Assembly: GCA_964522525.1 (NCBI GenBank)
Contig: CAZFWG010000011.1
Span: forward strand, 20,258 to 84,257
From: CAYUYV01 sp964522525
Lineage (GTDB): Bacteria; Pseudomonadota; Alphaproteobacteria; JAJFIK01
DNA: 64,000 nucleotides
Direction: 5' to 3'
Shown here: in pieces, positions 17,231-25,289 of the stretch
Position numbering within the stretch: the stretch's first letter is position 1
How the letters are laid out: every line of letters starts with the position of its first letter
Program-made: the position numbers and the translations under genes
Notes under the pieces: generated by a model
Told to the model about the DNA's origin: nothing
Seen by the model: the letters and a program-made list of their open reading frames with translations, nothing else
Databases searched by the model: none

Positions 17231-18175
17231 ATGAGCGATGCGGGTTGCAACTCCGGCCGGAAGCGGACGGGTGGCGTTCTGTTTCTTTGTCTTGTGCTGT
17301 CCCTGGTATCGCAGGCGATCGCGCCGGCCGATGCCACGCCGCCGGTCCTCCAGCCCGAGGGAATGATCACGCCTGCACCCAGCAGCTTCTCCAGCGCCTC
17401 GACGAATGGACCCGCCTCGGTGGGCGCGCTTGCCGCCCCTTACAGGGCTTTGGTGCGGGACATGGCGGCGCTGGCCCGGCTTTCGTTCCGGACGAGCGAG
17501 GATATCGATGTCGCCGCCAAACTGATCGATACCTACGACCCCCAGGCGGTCGCCCGCGGCTGGTTTGCCCACCATGCCATCCTGGTCGCCAACCAGCCGG
17601 CCTTCGTCACCTCGATCCGCCGTCAGGCCAAAAAAACCGGCAGACGCCGTTTCCTGAAAACCATCAAGGAGGACCGCAGCGTCTTGCAGGACTCGTCCGG
17701 CCATGACGCGGCAATTCAGCTTCTGCTCGATGCCGTCAACACGGAAGCCCGGCAGATGGCCGCCATGGGCAACCTGCTGTTGGCGCGGGCGCTTGATCTG
17801 CAGTCGGAGCGCCTGGGCGACGAGGGCCTGTTCAGCCAGGTCAAGGCGCAAAACGCCCTCGTCCTGGCGGGCCAGTATGATCTGAGCGGTCGTTACACCC
17901 CCCGCACGCTGACCAAGAAGGCCCGGGAGCCCCTGGATCGGGTTCTGGAGATCGCGGCCCGCTTGACCCTTGAGGACACGGATCCGAGGGGGTTCAGCCG
18001 GATCCTGACGGTCGCCTCGGAACGGCGCATGGATTATTGCGTCAATCAGGCCAAGCTCAATTTCACCCAATGCATTGCGGGCACCCGCCATGAAGAGGAA
18101 CGGGCCTTTTGTGTCGGCCGACACGGCATCGAAGAATTGGGGGATTGCTGGCGCTGGATCCTGAAAGGCTCCTGA
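17231..18175 (+). CDS. Exported alphaproteobacterial protein of unknown function
   Basis: A 314-residue protein with a signal-peptide-like N-terminus (Arg/Lys residues, then GVLFLCLVLSLVSQAIA). The mature part is mostly helical. Four Cys cluster near the C-terminus (YCVNQAKLNFTQCIAG, then FCVGRHG and DCW), suggesting disulfides in the periplasm. ATG 17231 has GAGG 9 bases upstream. I do not recognise a catalytic motif. It stands alone between a divergent kinase gene and the convergent DUF427 gene. Confidence 0.7.
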   Translation: MSDAGCNSGRKRTGGVLFLCLVLSLVSQAIAPADATPPVLQPEGMITPAPSSFSSASTNGPASVGALAAPYRALVRDMAALARLSFRTSEDIDVAAKLIDTYDPQAVARGWFAHHAILVANQPAFVTSIRRQAKKTGRRRFLKTIKEDRSVLQDSSGHDAAIQLLLDAVNTEARQMAAMGNLLLARALDLQSERLGDEGLFSQVKAQNALVLAGQYDLSGRYTPRTLTKKAREPLDRVLEIAARLTLEDTDPRGFSRILTVASERRMDYCVNQAKLNFTQCIAGTRHEEERAFCVGRHGIEELGDCWRWILKGS

Positions 18176-18196
18176 GCCGGTGCCCGCCCCTGCGAT

Positions 18197-18775
18197 TTAC
18201 CAGCCTTCGGAGCCCGGCTCCCCCTTGATCGGACCGGTCAGGGCATCGGTCACCCATCCGGCATAAAACCGACCGGGCTGAGGGCGGGCCTGTTCGGTAC
18301 CCACGAAAACCCGGTCCACCCGCTGGGCATAAAAACCGAACCAGCCGGCGATCCGTTCATAGCCCTGGCCAAGATCGGTCAATGGCTGCGGATAGGTGAA
18401 GGCCGCCTCGCGGCTGATTTCCTCGTCGTGCCGAAGATCGAAATAGACGGCCGCCCCTTTCCATTCGCAAATCGTGAGCACGTCCGTTTCGACAAGCAGG
18501 CGCAGCTCGACATCCGTCGGCGGAAAATAATAGACCGGCGCCCCCGAGGTCTCGACGATCCGCACTCCTTTTGTGGTGTGGGCCACCACTTGGCCGTCCC
18601 ATTCGACCTTCAAGGGCACCGCCACATCCTGGACGGCGGGCGGCCGGGGGAAGTCCCACACCGATTCCTGGCCGGGACCGGGCGTCTCGATCACCGAGGG
18701 ACGGTTGGTTCGCAAGCCCCGGTATGGGCCGACATTCGCTAGAATATCTTCATGGGACGGCAAAGCGCGGGGCAT
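18197..18775 (-). CDS. DUF427 domain protein
   Basis: A 192-residue cytoplasmic protein with one C-terminal DUF427 domain: VYYFPPTDVE, then CEWKGAAVYFDL and AFTYPQPL are the family's conserved blocks. The N-terminal 60 residues are Pro-rich. The fold is a small beta barrel of unknown biochemical role. It is monocistronic as far as the sequence shows. Confidence 0.85.
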   Translation of the reverse strand: MPRALPSHEDILANVGPYRGLRTNRPSVIETPGPGQESVWDFPRPPAVQDVAVPLKVEWDGQVVAHTTKGVRIVETSGAPVYYFPPTDVELRLLVETDVLTICEWKGAAVYFDLRHDEEISREAAFTYPQPLTDLGQGYERIAGWFGFYAQRVDRVFVGTEQARPQPGRFYAGWVTDALTGPIKGEPGSEGW

Positions 18776-18987
18776 GGGGCGGATCCTCCATCAGGGTCGG
18801 ACACTCGGAGCCTTGCCTCCAGATTGGTTCAAATTTTCCCAGAAATCGATGACCATTTCGCTCAACCACCCGGCAAAATTGCCGCGATTTCTCCACGAAC
18901 ACGGATCAAATCCAGGCGCCGACGACAAACTCGTCTTGGCAGATCCTGTCTATTCTAGGCGCATCAGGGGAAATCGGAGGGGAGCCG

Positions 18988-19326
18988 ATGATTAGACTTG
19001 TTGTGTTCCTGGGGGCCTTGGCGTTGTTCTTGCCGGAGCGTCTTGTCCCCACACCGCCATATGCGCAAACCCGAAGCGAAAGCCAGGAGGCCTTGGGCAT
19101 CGGCGACATGATGGAAATGATGGAGCGCACGGGTGCCGACCTCGCTGGCCTGTGCGATCGGGAACCGGAGGTGTGCCGCACCGGCGCCCAACTGGGCGGA
19201 CAGATGCGCGATCGCGCCCTCGCCGTGACGGGCGCGGTTCACGGCTGGCTTCAGGGCATGGAGGGCGAGATGGACAACCGCCATCCCACCACCTATCCCC
19301 GGGCCGACATTCCCCGCATTCGCGGC
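18988..19326 (+). CDS. DUF5330 family exported protein, 3' end lost in gap
   Basis: A signal peptide (IRLVVFLGALALFLP) is followed by the DUF5330 core, where LCDREPEVCRTGAQLGG shows the paired Cys and the following RDRALAV the conserved helix. Members are small periplasmic proteins of alphaproteobacteria, often found next to sufE as here. The reading frame runs into a 100-N gap at 19327, so the C-terminus is unknown. The fragment after the gap may be its end. GGAGG lies about 9 bases upstream of the ATG (AGGGGAGCCG). Confidence 0.7.
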
Positions 19327-19426
19327 NNNNNNNNNNNNNNNNNNNNNNNNNNNNNNNNNNNNNNNNNNNNNNNNNNNNNNNNNNNNNNNNNNNNNNNNNN
19401 NNNNNNNNNNNNNNNNNNNNNNNNNN
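19327..19426. other. Assembly gap of 100 N
   Basis: Exactly 100 N, filler of unknown true length, cutting the DUF5330 gene. The frame of the DUF5330 gene does not match the coding-looking frame after the gap, which is expected if the real gap is not 100 bases. Confidence 0.97.
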
Positions 19427-19495
19427 GGGCTCATCCCGAACGAGCCCTTTGACCCGAGCGGCTGGCGGTCCTATGTCACGGGGGATGCTTCATGA
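19427..19495 (+). CDS. C-terminal gene fragment after the gap, probably the end of the DUF5330 gene
   Basis: The frame starting at 19427 encodes GLIPNEPFDPSGWRSYVTGD plus two residues before a TGA at 19493. It looks like a genuine protein C-terminus and lies 19 bases before the sufE start. It is most simply the end of the DUF5330 protein, but a further small gene inside the gap cannot be excluded. Confidence 0.35.
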   Translation, partial: GLIPNEPFDPSGWRSYVTGDAS

Positions 19496-19514
19496 CAAAG
19501 TGGGACCGCCAACG

Positions 19515-19964
19515 ATGACGATCGACCAGCTGATCGACGATTTCGCCTTTCTCGAGGACTGGGAGGATCGCTACCGCCATGTCATCGAAATGGGCAAGGC
19601 CCTCGCCCCCCTTGCCCCGGCGGAACGCAACGACGCGACGAAAGTGGCGGGCTGCGCCAGTCAGGTGTGGCTCGTCAGCGAGGCCTCGCCGGCAAAACCC
19701 GACGCCCTGGCCTTCCGGGGCGAGAGCGACGCCCATATCGTACAGGGCCTGATCGCGATCCTTGTCACTCTTTATACGGAAAAAACACCGGGGGAGATTC
19801 TGGCCATCGACGCCAAATCGATTTTTGAACGGCTGGGGCTCCACGACGCGTTGAGCCCCCAAAGGTCGAACGGCCTCTATGCCATGGTCGAGCGGATCAG
19901 GGCCGACGCCATCCGCGCCAAAGACAAGGCGGGGACCGAACGTCCCAACGGACAAGCCTCCTGA
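19515..19964 (+). CDS. sufE: SufE family cysteine desulfurase sulfur acceptor
   Basis: A 149-residue cytoplasmic protein that accepts persulfide sulfur from a cysteine desulfurase (SufS) and passes it to iron-sulfur cluster assembly. The acceptor Cys is C47 in KVAGCASQVWLV, and the N-terminal FAFLEDWEDRYRHVIEMG is typical. ATG 19515 fits the family start; an in-frame ATG slightly upstream (19477) would add residues not usual for the family. The rest of the suf operon is not in the window, which is common in alphaproteobacteria. Confidence 0.9.
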   Translation: MTIDQLIDDFAFLEDWEDRYRHVIEMGKALAPLAPAERNDATKVAGCASQVWLVSEASPAKPDALAFRGESDAHIVQGLIAILVTLYTEKTPGEILAIDAKSIFERLGLHDALSPQRSNGLYAMVERIRADAIRAKDKAGTERPNGQAS

Positions 19965-19977
19965 CCGCGCCCGTGCC

Positions 19978-20412
19978 TCAACCTGCCCGGGGCTGGCACC
20001 GCCGGCAGCCGCCCGCGTCCTGAAAGCCCTTGAAGACCCCATCCAGAATGGCGATGCGCCGCTCGAACTCCGGATCATCGCGCCGGTCCTCGACCACTTT
20101 GCAGGCATGGGACGCCGTGGTCCGGTCCCGTCCGAACGCGCGGGCGACCCGTCCGTGATCGAAGCCCAGGGACACGTGGCACAGATACATGGCGACCTGC
20201 CGGGCCAGGGCCACATGGGCAGGCCCCCGGGATGCCGCCCTCAGGTCCGCCGGCGACACTTGAAACACGCCCGCCACGACGGTCTGAGCCACCCTGATGA
20301 GACAGGGTTCCGGCACGGTCGCGCCCATCAAACCCGGTGACGACGGCGGACGGCCACCGCGATCCGCTGCACAGTCGCATCTTGTCCCGATGGCACTGCG
20401 TTTCTCGATCAT
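19978..20412 (-). CDS. DnaA domain IV-only protein, HdaB-like
   Basis: This 144-residue protein contains only the DNA-binding domain of the replication initiator DnaA. Residues 92-108 (AFGRDRTTASHACKVVE) match the DnaA signature helix-turn-helix, preceded by the basic helix around RQVAMYLCHV. The AAA+ ATPase domain and domains I-II are absent. In Caulobacter such a protein, HdaB, binds DnaA boxes and affects replication timing; orthology here is inference. The C-terminus has a Cys pair (CRRCQ). The ATG follows a GGGGGAG ribosome site. Its promoter region, shared with a divergent XRE regulator, contains a perfect DnaA box. Confidence 0.78.
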   Translation of the reverse strand: MIEKRSAIGTRCDCAADRGGRPPSSPGLMGATVPEPCLIRVAQTVVAGVFQVSPADLRAASRGPAHVALARQVAMYLCHVSLGFDHGRVARAFGRDRTTASHACKVVEDRRDDPEFERRIAILDGVFKGFQDAGGCRRCQPRAG

Positions 20413-20464
20413 CCCACTCCCCCTTCAAAGGGCCGAGGGGAAAACACCCCCTTGCGACCGACAA

Positions 20465-20531
20465 TGTACAAATTTAACAATATCCGTACATTAGCGCGCA
20501 AAATATGAGTGTGGATAACTTTTAACGTACA
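20465..20531. promoter_or_regulatory. Three phased GTACA repeats in the hdaB-like/XRE intergenic region
   Basis: TGTACA at 20465-20470, CGTACA at 20485-20490 and CGTACA at 20526-20531 are spaced 20 and 41 bases apart, close to two and four helical turns. The first and third extend as TGTACAAATTT and CGTACAAAATTT, so they are direct repeats. The stretch is strikingly AT-rich compared with the surroundings. They probably are operators for the divergent XRE regulator or another factor. Confidence 0.55.
20510..20518 (-). promoter_or_regulatory. Perfect DnaA box (TTATCCACA)
   Basis: The plus strand reads TGTGGATAA, so the minus strand carries TTATCCACA, the strongest consensus DnaA box. It lies 98 bases before the start of the HdaB-like gene and 81 bases before the XRE gene, between two of the GTACA repeats. 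A single 9-mer can occur by chance, but its position beside a DnaA-domain gene makes a regulatory role plausible. Confidence 0.55.
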
Positions 20532-20598
20532 AAATTTCCTTTTCGTAACGGAAATGGCGCACTATTGGGCTCAAGCGGCGGAATGAAACGAGCGCATC

Positions 20599-21033
20599 AT
20601 GCACAACAAACTTCGACAGCTACGTCGAGCCCGCAATCTGACCCTTGCCCAAGTGGCCCAAGAGCTGGGGACGACGCCCCAGACGGTCTCGCGCCTCGAA
20701 AACGAAGTCATTACTCTTTCTACGGATTGGCTCGAGCGATTTGGTGCCCTTTTTGATGTGGATCCGGCCCACTTGCTGGGAAGCCCGTCCTCACGGGAGA
20801 TTCAGATGCTGGGGCAGCTCGACCGGTTCGGCCGGGTCACGGAGCATACGGAAGAACCCTGTGAGCTGAGCCTGCCNNNNNNNNNNNNNNNNNNNNNNNN
20901 NNNNNNNNNNNNNNNNNNNNNNNNNNNNNNNNNNNNNNNNNNNNNNNNNNNNNNNNNNNNNNNNNNNNNNNNNNNNTACAACGTGGCCCTGGATTGGGCG
21001 GGGCGGATCATGATGCGGGTGAGCTACTTCTGA
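20599..21033 (+). CDS. XRE-family helix-turn-helix regulator, interrupted by an assembly gap
   Basis: The N-terminal 60 residues form a Cro/C1-type helix-turn-helix (LRQLRRARNLTLAQVAQELG, then TTPQTVSRLENE). The next 30 residues are followed by a 100-N gap. After it comes VALDWAGRIMMRVSYF and a stop, a plausible beta-strand C-terminus of small stand-alone XRE regulators. Frame continuity across the gap is not evidence because the gap size is unknown. It is divergent from the HdaB-like gene and may bind the repeats between them. Confidence 0.75.
   Translation: MHNKLRQLRRARNLTLAQVAQELGTTPQTVSRLENEVITLSTDWLERFGALFDVDPAHLLGSPSSREIQMLGQLDRFGRVTEHTEEPCELSLXXXXXXXXXXXXXXXXXXXXXXXXXXXXXXXXXXYNVALDWAGRIMMRVSYF
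20877..20976. other. Assembly gap of 100 N inside the XRE regulator gene
   Basis: Exactly 100 N, filler of unknown true length. It hides the middle or C-terminal domain of the regulator. Confidence 0.97.
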
Positions 21034-21116
21034 AGCCAAGAGACGGCTTCAAGGATCGGCCCATCGCCACACGGATCATTGAAGCCCGACAACCCCTGAC
21101 CGAGCCGGGAGCACCC

Positions 21117-23426
21117 CTATGGCCCGCTGCCGGCCGCCGCCTGATCGGACGCGCGTGGTTTGGAGAGACACAGCCCGGACCAGGTACCGGTGCCCGCATG
21201 GACACCGGGCGTCTGACTCCAGGTGCCCTTGAAGCTCTGCTCATCGGGTTCAAGCGTGAGGCGCGTGCCGCCCGTCCCCAATTCCGAATGCCACTGACCG
21301 ATCAGCACACCATCGGTCACGGTTCCGAACAAGAACCCGGCCTCTCCGGCCCGGGGCCGACGATAGCTGCCCCGGGCAACCCCGTTGCGCACCGCAAGAC
21401 GCAGGATCCCGAAATCCGTATCCCAGGAGCCGGCAAAGCCCTTGCACGTCTCGGGCGGCGCGTCGACATCGAACCGAGCGGCGCCGGTTTCAAGCCCGCC
21501 CCGCCCGGGCGGCGCGAACGTCTTCACCACATAGGTTCCCGGCTGGGTTGGCGCCTCGATGGTGCTCTCTCCCGGGGCCAGATCGGCCAGATCCAGGATC
21601 CGGCCCAGACGGGTCTGGGCCTGATCCGCCGTTTCCGGTCCGGGCGGCCCCGGTTGGGGACCCAGAAGAGCCGCCGAGGCGCCCGGTTCCGCCATACAGG
21701 TCAAGGACCGCAGATCAACGCTCAAGCGAACGGCTTCACCGGGGGCGTAGTTCGAATAGTCCGTTTCCAGAAGAGCGCGTTGCGGCTTGCGTAAGGACAA
21801 TCGGGAGGCGGCACCGGTGGCCAACCGCACATCCTGATCGAGGGCAGAAAGTGTTTCCGTCCACGTTGTGTTGGCGCCCAGAGCGACAGCCCCTCCCCTG
21901 GCAGCGCCGGCCGCGGGGCAGCCTGCGCGCGTGACGCATCGGGCAAGACGGGCCCGCGCCAGGGCCAGATCCCGCGTCAACGCCCGATGGGGTTCTTCCT
22001 GCCGGGCGCGACAGACCGAAATGCGCAAGGCCGCTTCGTCCGTAGGCCGCCGTTTGAGTTCCGCCTCCAGTCTCAAACCATCCAGCGTAAGGGCGGCCAG
22101 TTCATGGGCGAAACGCTCCCACGCCACTTGGAGCGCCGCCCCCCGGCGCAACGTCGCCTCCCCTCGGGCGATGGCAATCTGCCTGAGATCCTCATAGAGC
22201 CGCCACAGTCTTGTGGAGATCAGCTTGATCCGCCACAGCCCGGCGCCGCCGCCACTCAAGCCGTCGACAACAGGCTCAAGCCGCCCCGACAATTCGTCCG
22301 CCCATTGACCAAGACGGCTGATCTCTTCCGCAAAACCAATGATCTCACTGCCGGGCAAGGCCCCGCGTGCCAGCTCGTGGGAATGGAACAGGGCGGGCAG
22401 GGCCTGGGGAATGCGCAGCGTGGCCTCCACCAATCGGCGGCTCTCGACACCAAGGGGAGAGACCGGGAATTCGGCCCCATCATCGACCCCGCCAAAAGGC
22501 ATGGTCAGAAGGGCCGCGAGAGCGGCCTCCACCTGCCCCATATGCGTATCGAGATCTTCCGCGGGCACGCAACTCAGTGTCGGGCAGGACTGGGCCAGGC
22601 ATGACGTGGCCAGGCGTTCGATCCGTTCGATAATATTCCGTATCTCGATGGCTTCATCGTTAAGCGGACGAATCTCCGCCGGACAGGAGAGAGGATGATG
22701 GATCTTGGAGCGCCCGCCGGGTGTCGCGCAAAACGTGCCCTGCCCGCATTGGCGGCGCGCCTGGGCGAAGCGTTGTTTCAGCCGCGACGCCGCGAAACGG
22801 TCCTCCTGGGCCCGCACCATGACACCGCTGAGCGCGGAGCGGGCGTGTTGCCGGCTCTCCGACCGGCGGTGGCTCACCTGGGACCCGGCCAAACGATTGG
22901 CGGCCCTCGTAAACCGTTCCTGTGCCGTCTGGGCGGCGGCGGCGAACCGATCTTCCAGCGATTCCAGAACAACACAGGAGGGACAGGCGTCGGTCCCCTC
23001 CTCCACCGGAGGAATGATCTGCAGCTGGGCCCGGGCCACGGCGGGATCGACCAGAAAATATGGCAATCGCGCCCCGTCCTGGCTCAACACCAGAAGACTG
23101 CCGACAACGAATCCGGCGATCAGGACCCGGCGTCGAGAGACCCCGGTATGACGCCAGCGCTCGAGTGTTGAGACAACGCCCCGCACCACCTGCGAGGCCC
23201 ATTGTGGCCCGAAGCCGCCCAAAGCTTTCACCTTCAGAAGCACCACGATCCCGCAAGAAGGGGTCTTAGGGAACACGCCCCAAACTCCCATGCCTAGCGC
23301 GGCGCCAGGCAGAATGCGACCACGTTCTTTGCATGGCTTCAGATCAAAAGGCTTAGGGTGGATCTTTGGTTCCGTCAAAGACAATCCCGTTGTAGAATCA
23401 TCCTTGAATGGTGGGACACGCACCAT
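21117..23426 (-). CDS. Large cysteine-rich membrane-anchored protein of unknown function
   Basis: The longest frame encodes 769 residues, but the first 60-80 are not protein-like and the true start may be at 23291 or a nearby GTG; none has a good ribosome site. An arginine cluster followed by VLIAGFVVGSLLVLS is a single membrane anchor. The rest is probably periplasmic: a helical region of about 400 residues with many paired Cys (DACPSC, CGQGTFC, CLAQSCPTLSC), then an Ig-like strand block (LETDYSNYAPGEAVRLSVD, later PGTYVVKTF), then a C-terminal beta domain (FAGSWDTDFGILRLAV through GTWSGLC) with repeated Gly/Trp strands. About 16 Cys suggest disulfides. I recognise no enzyme motif. Confidence 0.7.
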   Translation of the reverse strand: MVRVPPFKDDSTTGLSLTEPKIHPKPFDLKPCKERGRILPGAALGMGVWGVFPKTPSCGIVVLLKVKALGGFGPQWASQVVRGVVSTLERWRHTGVSRRRVLIAGFVVGSLLVLSQDGARLPYFLVDPAVARAQLQIIPPVEEGTDACPSCVVLESLEDRFAAAAQTAQERFTRAANRLAGSQVSHRRSESRQHARSALSGVMVRAQEDRFAASRLKQRFAQARRQCGQGTFCATPGGRSKIHHPLSCPAEIRPLNDEAIEIRNIIERIERLATSCLAQSCPTLSCVPAEDLDTHMGQVEAALAALLTMPFGGVDDGAEFPVSPLGVESRRLVEATLRIPQALPALFHSHELARGALPGSEIIGFAEEISRLGQWADELSGRLEPVVDGLSGGGAGLWRIKLISTRLWRLYEDLRQIAIARGEATLRRGAALQVAWERFAHELAALTLDGLRLEAELKRRPTDEAALRISVCRARQEEPHRALTRDLALARARLARCVTRAGCPAAGAARGGAVALGANTTWTETLSALDQDVRLATGAASRLSLRKPQRALLETDYSNYAPGEAVRLSVDLRSLTCMAEPGASAALLGPQPGPPGPETADQAQTRLGRILDLADLAPGESTIEAPTQPGTYVVKTFAPPGRGGLETGAARFDVDAPPETCKGFAGSWDTDFGILRLAVRNGVARGSYRRPRAGEAGFLFGTVTDGVLIGQWHSELGTGGTRLTLEPDEQSFKGTWSQTPGVHAGTGTWSGLCLSKPRASDQAAAGSGP

Positions 23427-23585
23427 TGATGCGGGTGATCGTGGCCCTTTTGTTGCCGCGACAGCCGCCCCTGGCGCCTGCCCTGCCCGCCGACGCGCCT
23501 CCTTATGGCCCCATAACTCGGCGATCCTGCTTGCTTGTCATCAAGAAAGGCATTTGTGCACGTGTCACAGATGGAGTTGCTCCCC

Positions 23586-24209
23586 ATGGGACCGGAATCA
23601 TCCAAACCGGAAAAAATCTTTGCCCTCAACGCGCATGACGGCAATCGGCCCCACACCTTCGTTCGCCGGCTGTGGCCGATGGAACGCACACTGATCTCCG
23701 GTCATTTGTTGCGCCTGGATGCGGAGGACCGGCGCCGGCGGTTCGGCCGCGCGGTTGATGATCATCATATCCGGGACTATGCCTCCCGGATCAATCTCTT
23801 CACGAGCATCGGCTTTGGGCTCTTTGCGGGAACGAATTTGCGCGGTGTCGGCCTTCTCGAGCCCATCGAATGGCAATGGCCCATGAGCGCCTCGGCGTGG
23901 TTGTCGGTGGAAAAAGCCTATCAGCGCCAGGGTGTTGGGGCCGAGATACTGACCCGTCTACTGACGAGTGCCCAGAATCGATACATCAGCCCGGTCTATG
24001 TTCTGTGCCTGAACGATAATGCGGCGATGAAGGAACTGGCGGAGCGTTTCGATGGCGCAACGGATGTGTTCCGGGAGGAGACGGAAAGCCGTTTTGTCCT
24101 GGAACAGCCGACACCCGCGTCCTACAGCATGGAAGCCTATGCGGAAACGGATGCCTGGATGCAGGCCTGGAACCACGCCATGCCGCGATGGTTTCAGACC
24201 CAGGCTTGA
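23586..24209 (+). CDS. GNAT-family acetyltransferase
   Basis: About 207 residues. The N-terminal block (RRLWPMERTLISGHLLRLD, then RRRRFG) and the acetyl-CoA loop YQRQGVGAEILTRLL place it in a GNAT subgroup common in alphaproteobacteria. The acceptor substrate is unknown. The start is uncertain: ATG 23586 has GGAG 9 bases upstream, while GTG 23556 has AAAGG 5 bases upstream and would add ten residues. It converges on the pseudo-receiver gene. Confidence 0.75.
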   Translation: MGPESSKPEKIFALNAHDGNRPHTFVRRLWPMERTLISGHLLRLDAEDRRRRFGRAVDDHHIRDYASRINLFTSIGFGLFAGTNLRGVGLLEPIEWQWPMSASAWLSVEKAYQRQGVGAEILTRLLTSAQNRYISPVYVLCLNDNAAMKELAERFDGATDVFREETESRFVLEQPTPASYSMEAYAETDAWMQAWNHAMPRWFQTQA

Positions 24210-24254
24210 CCCTGCGGCCACCGAAGCATCAGGCGCTCAAGCGTCAAACGGGTC

Positions 24255-24743
24255 TCAGGCCCGCTGCGTTTCGGGCATGGCCCAGATGCGGCGTGACCAG
24301 GCCGGACCTCTTTTCCACTGGGCTGCGGAACTCTGTCCGGGCAGGGGCACGCCGATGCAGCGGGCCACCGCCCGCGACAAATTCAGGGGCGACAGGGGTT
24401 GACCCAGCACGCTCCGCGCCCCCACGTTCTTGGCCTCCAACACGAACTGCCGGGTGGGCTCCGGTGTCAGCAGAATGACCGGGGCATGGCCATGCCAGTG
24501 TTCCGCCCCGGCCTTTGACGCGGCCGCAACCTCAAATCCGCCGCCAGGCTCCAGGTTTGCCTCGCAGATGACCACATCGCATTTGCCGGAACGGACATGG
24601 GTGATGGCGCAGGCCGTGTCCGCCACCAGGGTCACGGACGGCGCCCCCATATCGTGAACCATCACACCGATCAGGGATGCCCGAGCGAAATCACCCGCCG
24701 CGATGACGACATGCCGGCCTGAAAGATCAATGGTTTCCGTCAC
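24255..24743 (-). CDS. Stand-alone pseudo-receiver domain protein
   Basis: A single response-regulator receiver fold of about 130 residues with a short Arg/Trp-rich tail. The strand pattern fits (HVVIAAGD, CDVVICEANLEPGGG, APVILLTPEP), and Thr93 is kept. The phospho-accepting Asp is replaced by Glu61 and the conserved Lys by Gln115, so phosphorylation is unlikely; Glu may mimic the phosphorylated state. GTG 24743 has GGAGG 5 bases upstream. It lies downstream of mucR on the same strand, about 120 bases away. Confidence 0.65.
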   Translation of the reverse strand: MTETIDLSGRHVVIAAGDFARASLIGVMVHDMGAPSVTLVADTACAITHVRSGKCDVVICEANLEPGGGFEVAAASKAGAEHWHGHAPVILLTPEPTRQFVLEAKNVGARSVLGQPLSPLNLSRAVARCIGVPLPGQSSAAQWKRGPAWSRRIWAMPETQRA

Positions 24744-24862
24744 CCTCTCCTCCCTGGGACACAACCCTCCGGTTTATCGGGGTCATGGCAGGGAGATCAG
24801 CAAGAGAAGGGCCAGCCGTGGGTCAAGGTTACCGGGAAAAGCCCGGCCGAGTGGCGGTGTTC

Positions 24863-25282
24863 TCAGCCCCGTTTGCGCTTCGCGCGGCCCTTTTGGCCGA
24901 GACCCATTTCCTTGGCCAGCCGGGAGCGCGCCTCCGCATAGCCCGGCGCGACCATGGGATAGTCCTTGGGCAGGTTCCAACGGGCGCGGTATTCATCCGG
25001 TGACAGATCATAATGGGTGCGCAGATGGCGCTTCAGGGATTTGAAGCGTTTCCCGTCCTCAAGGCAGATGATGTAGTCCTGGAACACCGATTTCTTCGGA
25101 TTGACGGCGGGTTTCAACGGCTCGGCGTTTTCTTCGGCCTGCTCGCCGGTCGCGTCCTGGAGGGCTGTATAGACTTGTTGAATGAGCGTGGGCAGATCGC
25201 CGGACCCGACGACATTGTTGCCCACATAGGCCGAGACGATCTCGGCCGTCATGTCGACAAGTTCTATTTTTGACGACTCCAT
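24863..25282 (-). CDS. mucR: MucR/Ros-family zinc-finger transcriptional regulator
   Basis: A 139-residue regulator with the Ros/MucR C-terminal zinc finger (CLEDGKRFKSLKRHLRTHYD) followed by DEYRARWNLPKDYPMVAP. As in other MucR proteins the second Cys of the finger is Asp, giving a Cys-Asp-His-His site. The N-terminal half (TAEIVSAYVGNNVV) is the oligomerisation domain. MucR proteins act like H-NS, silencing AT-rich promoters, and are linked to cell-cycle and surface genes in alphaproteobacteria. AAGGA precedes the ATG. The upstream region is AT-rich, suggesting autoregulation. Confidence 0.92.
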   Translation of the reverse strand: MESSKIELVDMTAEIVSAYVGNNVVGSGDLPTLIQQVYTALQDATGEQAEENAEPLKPAVNPKKSVFQDYIICLEDGKRFKSLKRHLRTHYDLSPDEYRARWNLPKDYPMVAPGYAEARSRLAKEMGLGQKGRAKRKRG

Positions 25283-25289
25283 TCTGTCT

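Noticed and set aside
21031..21049. Hairpin TGAAGCC-GGCTTCA after the XRE gene as a terminator
   Set aside because: A 7-base stem without a following T run; it overlaps the stop codon.
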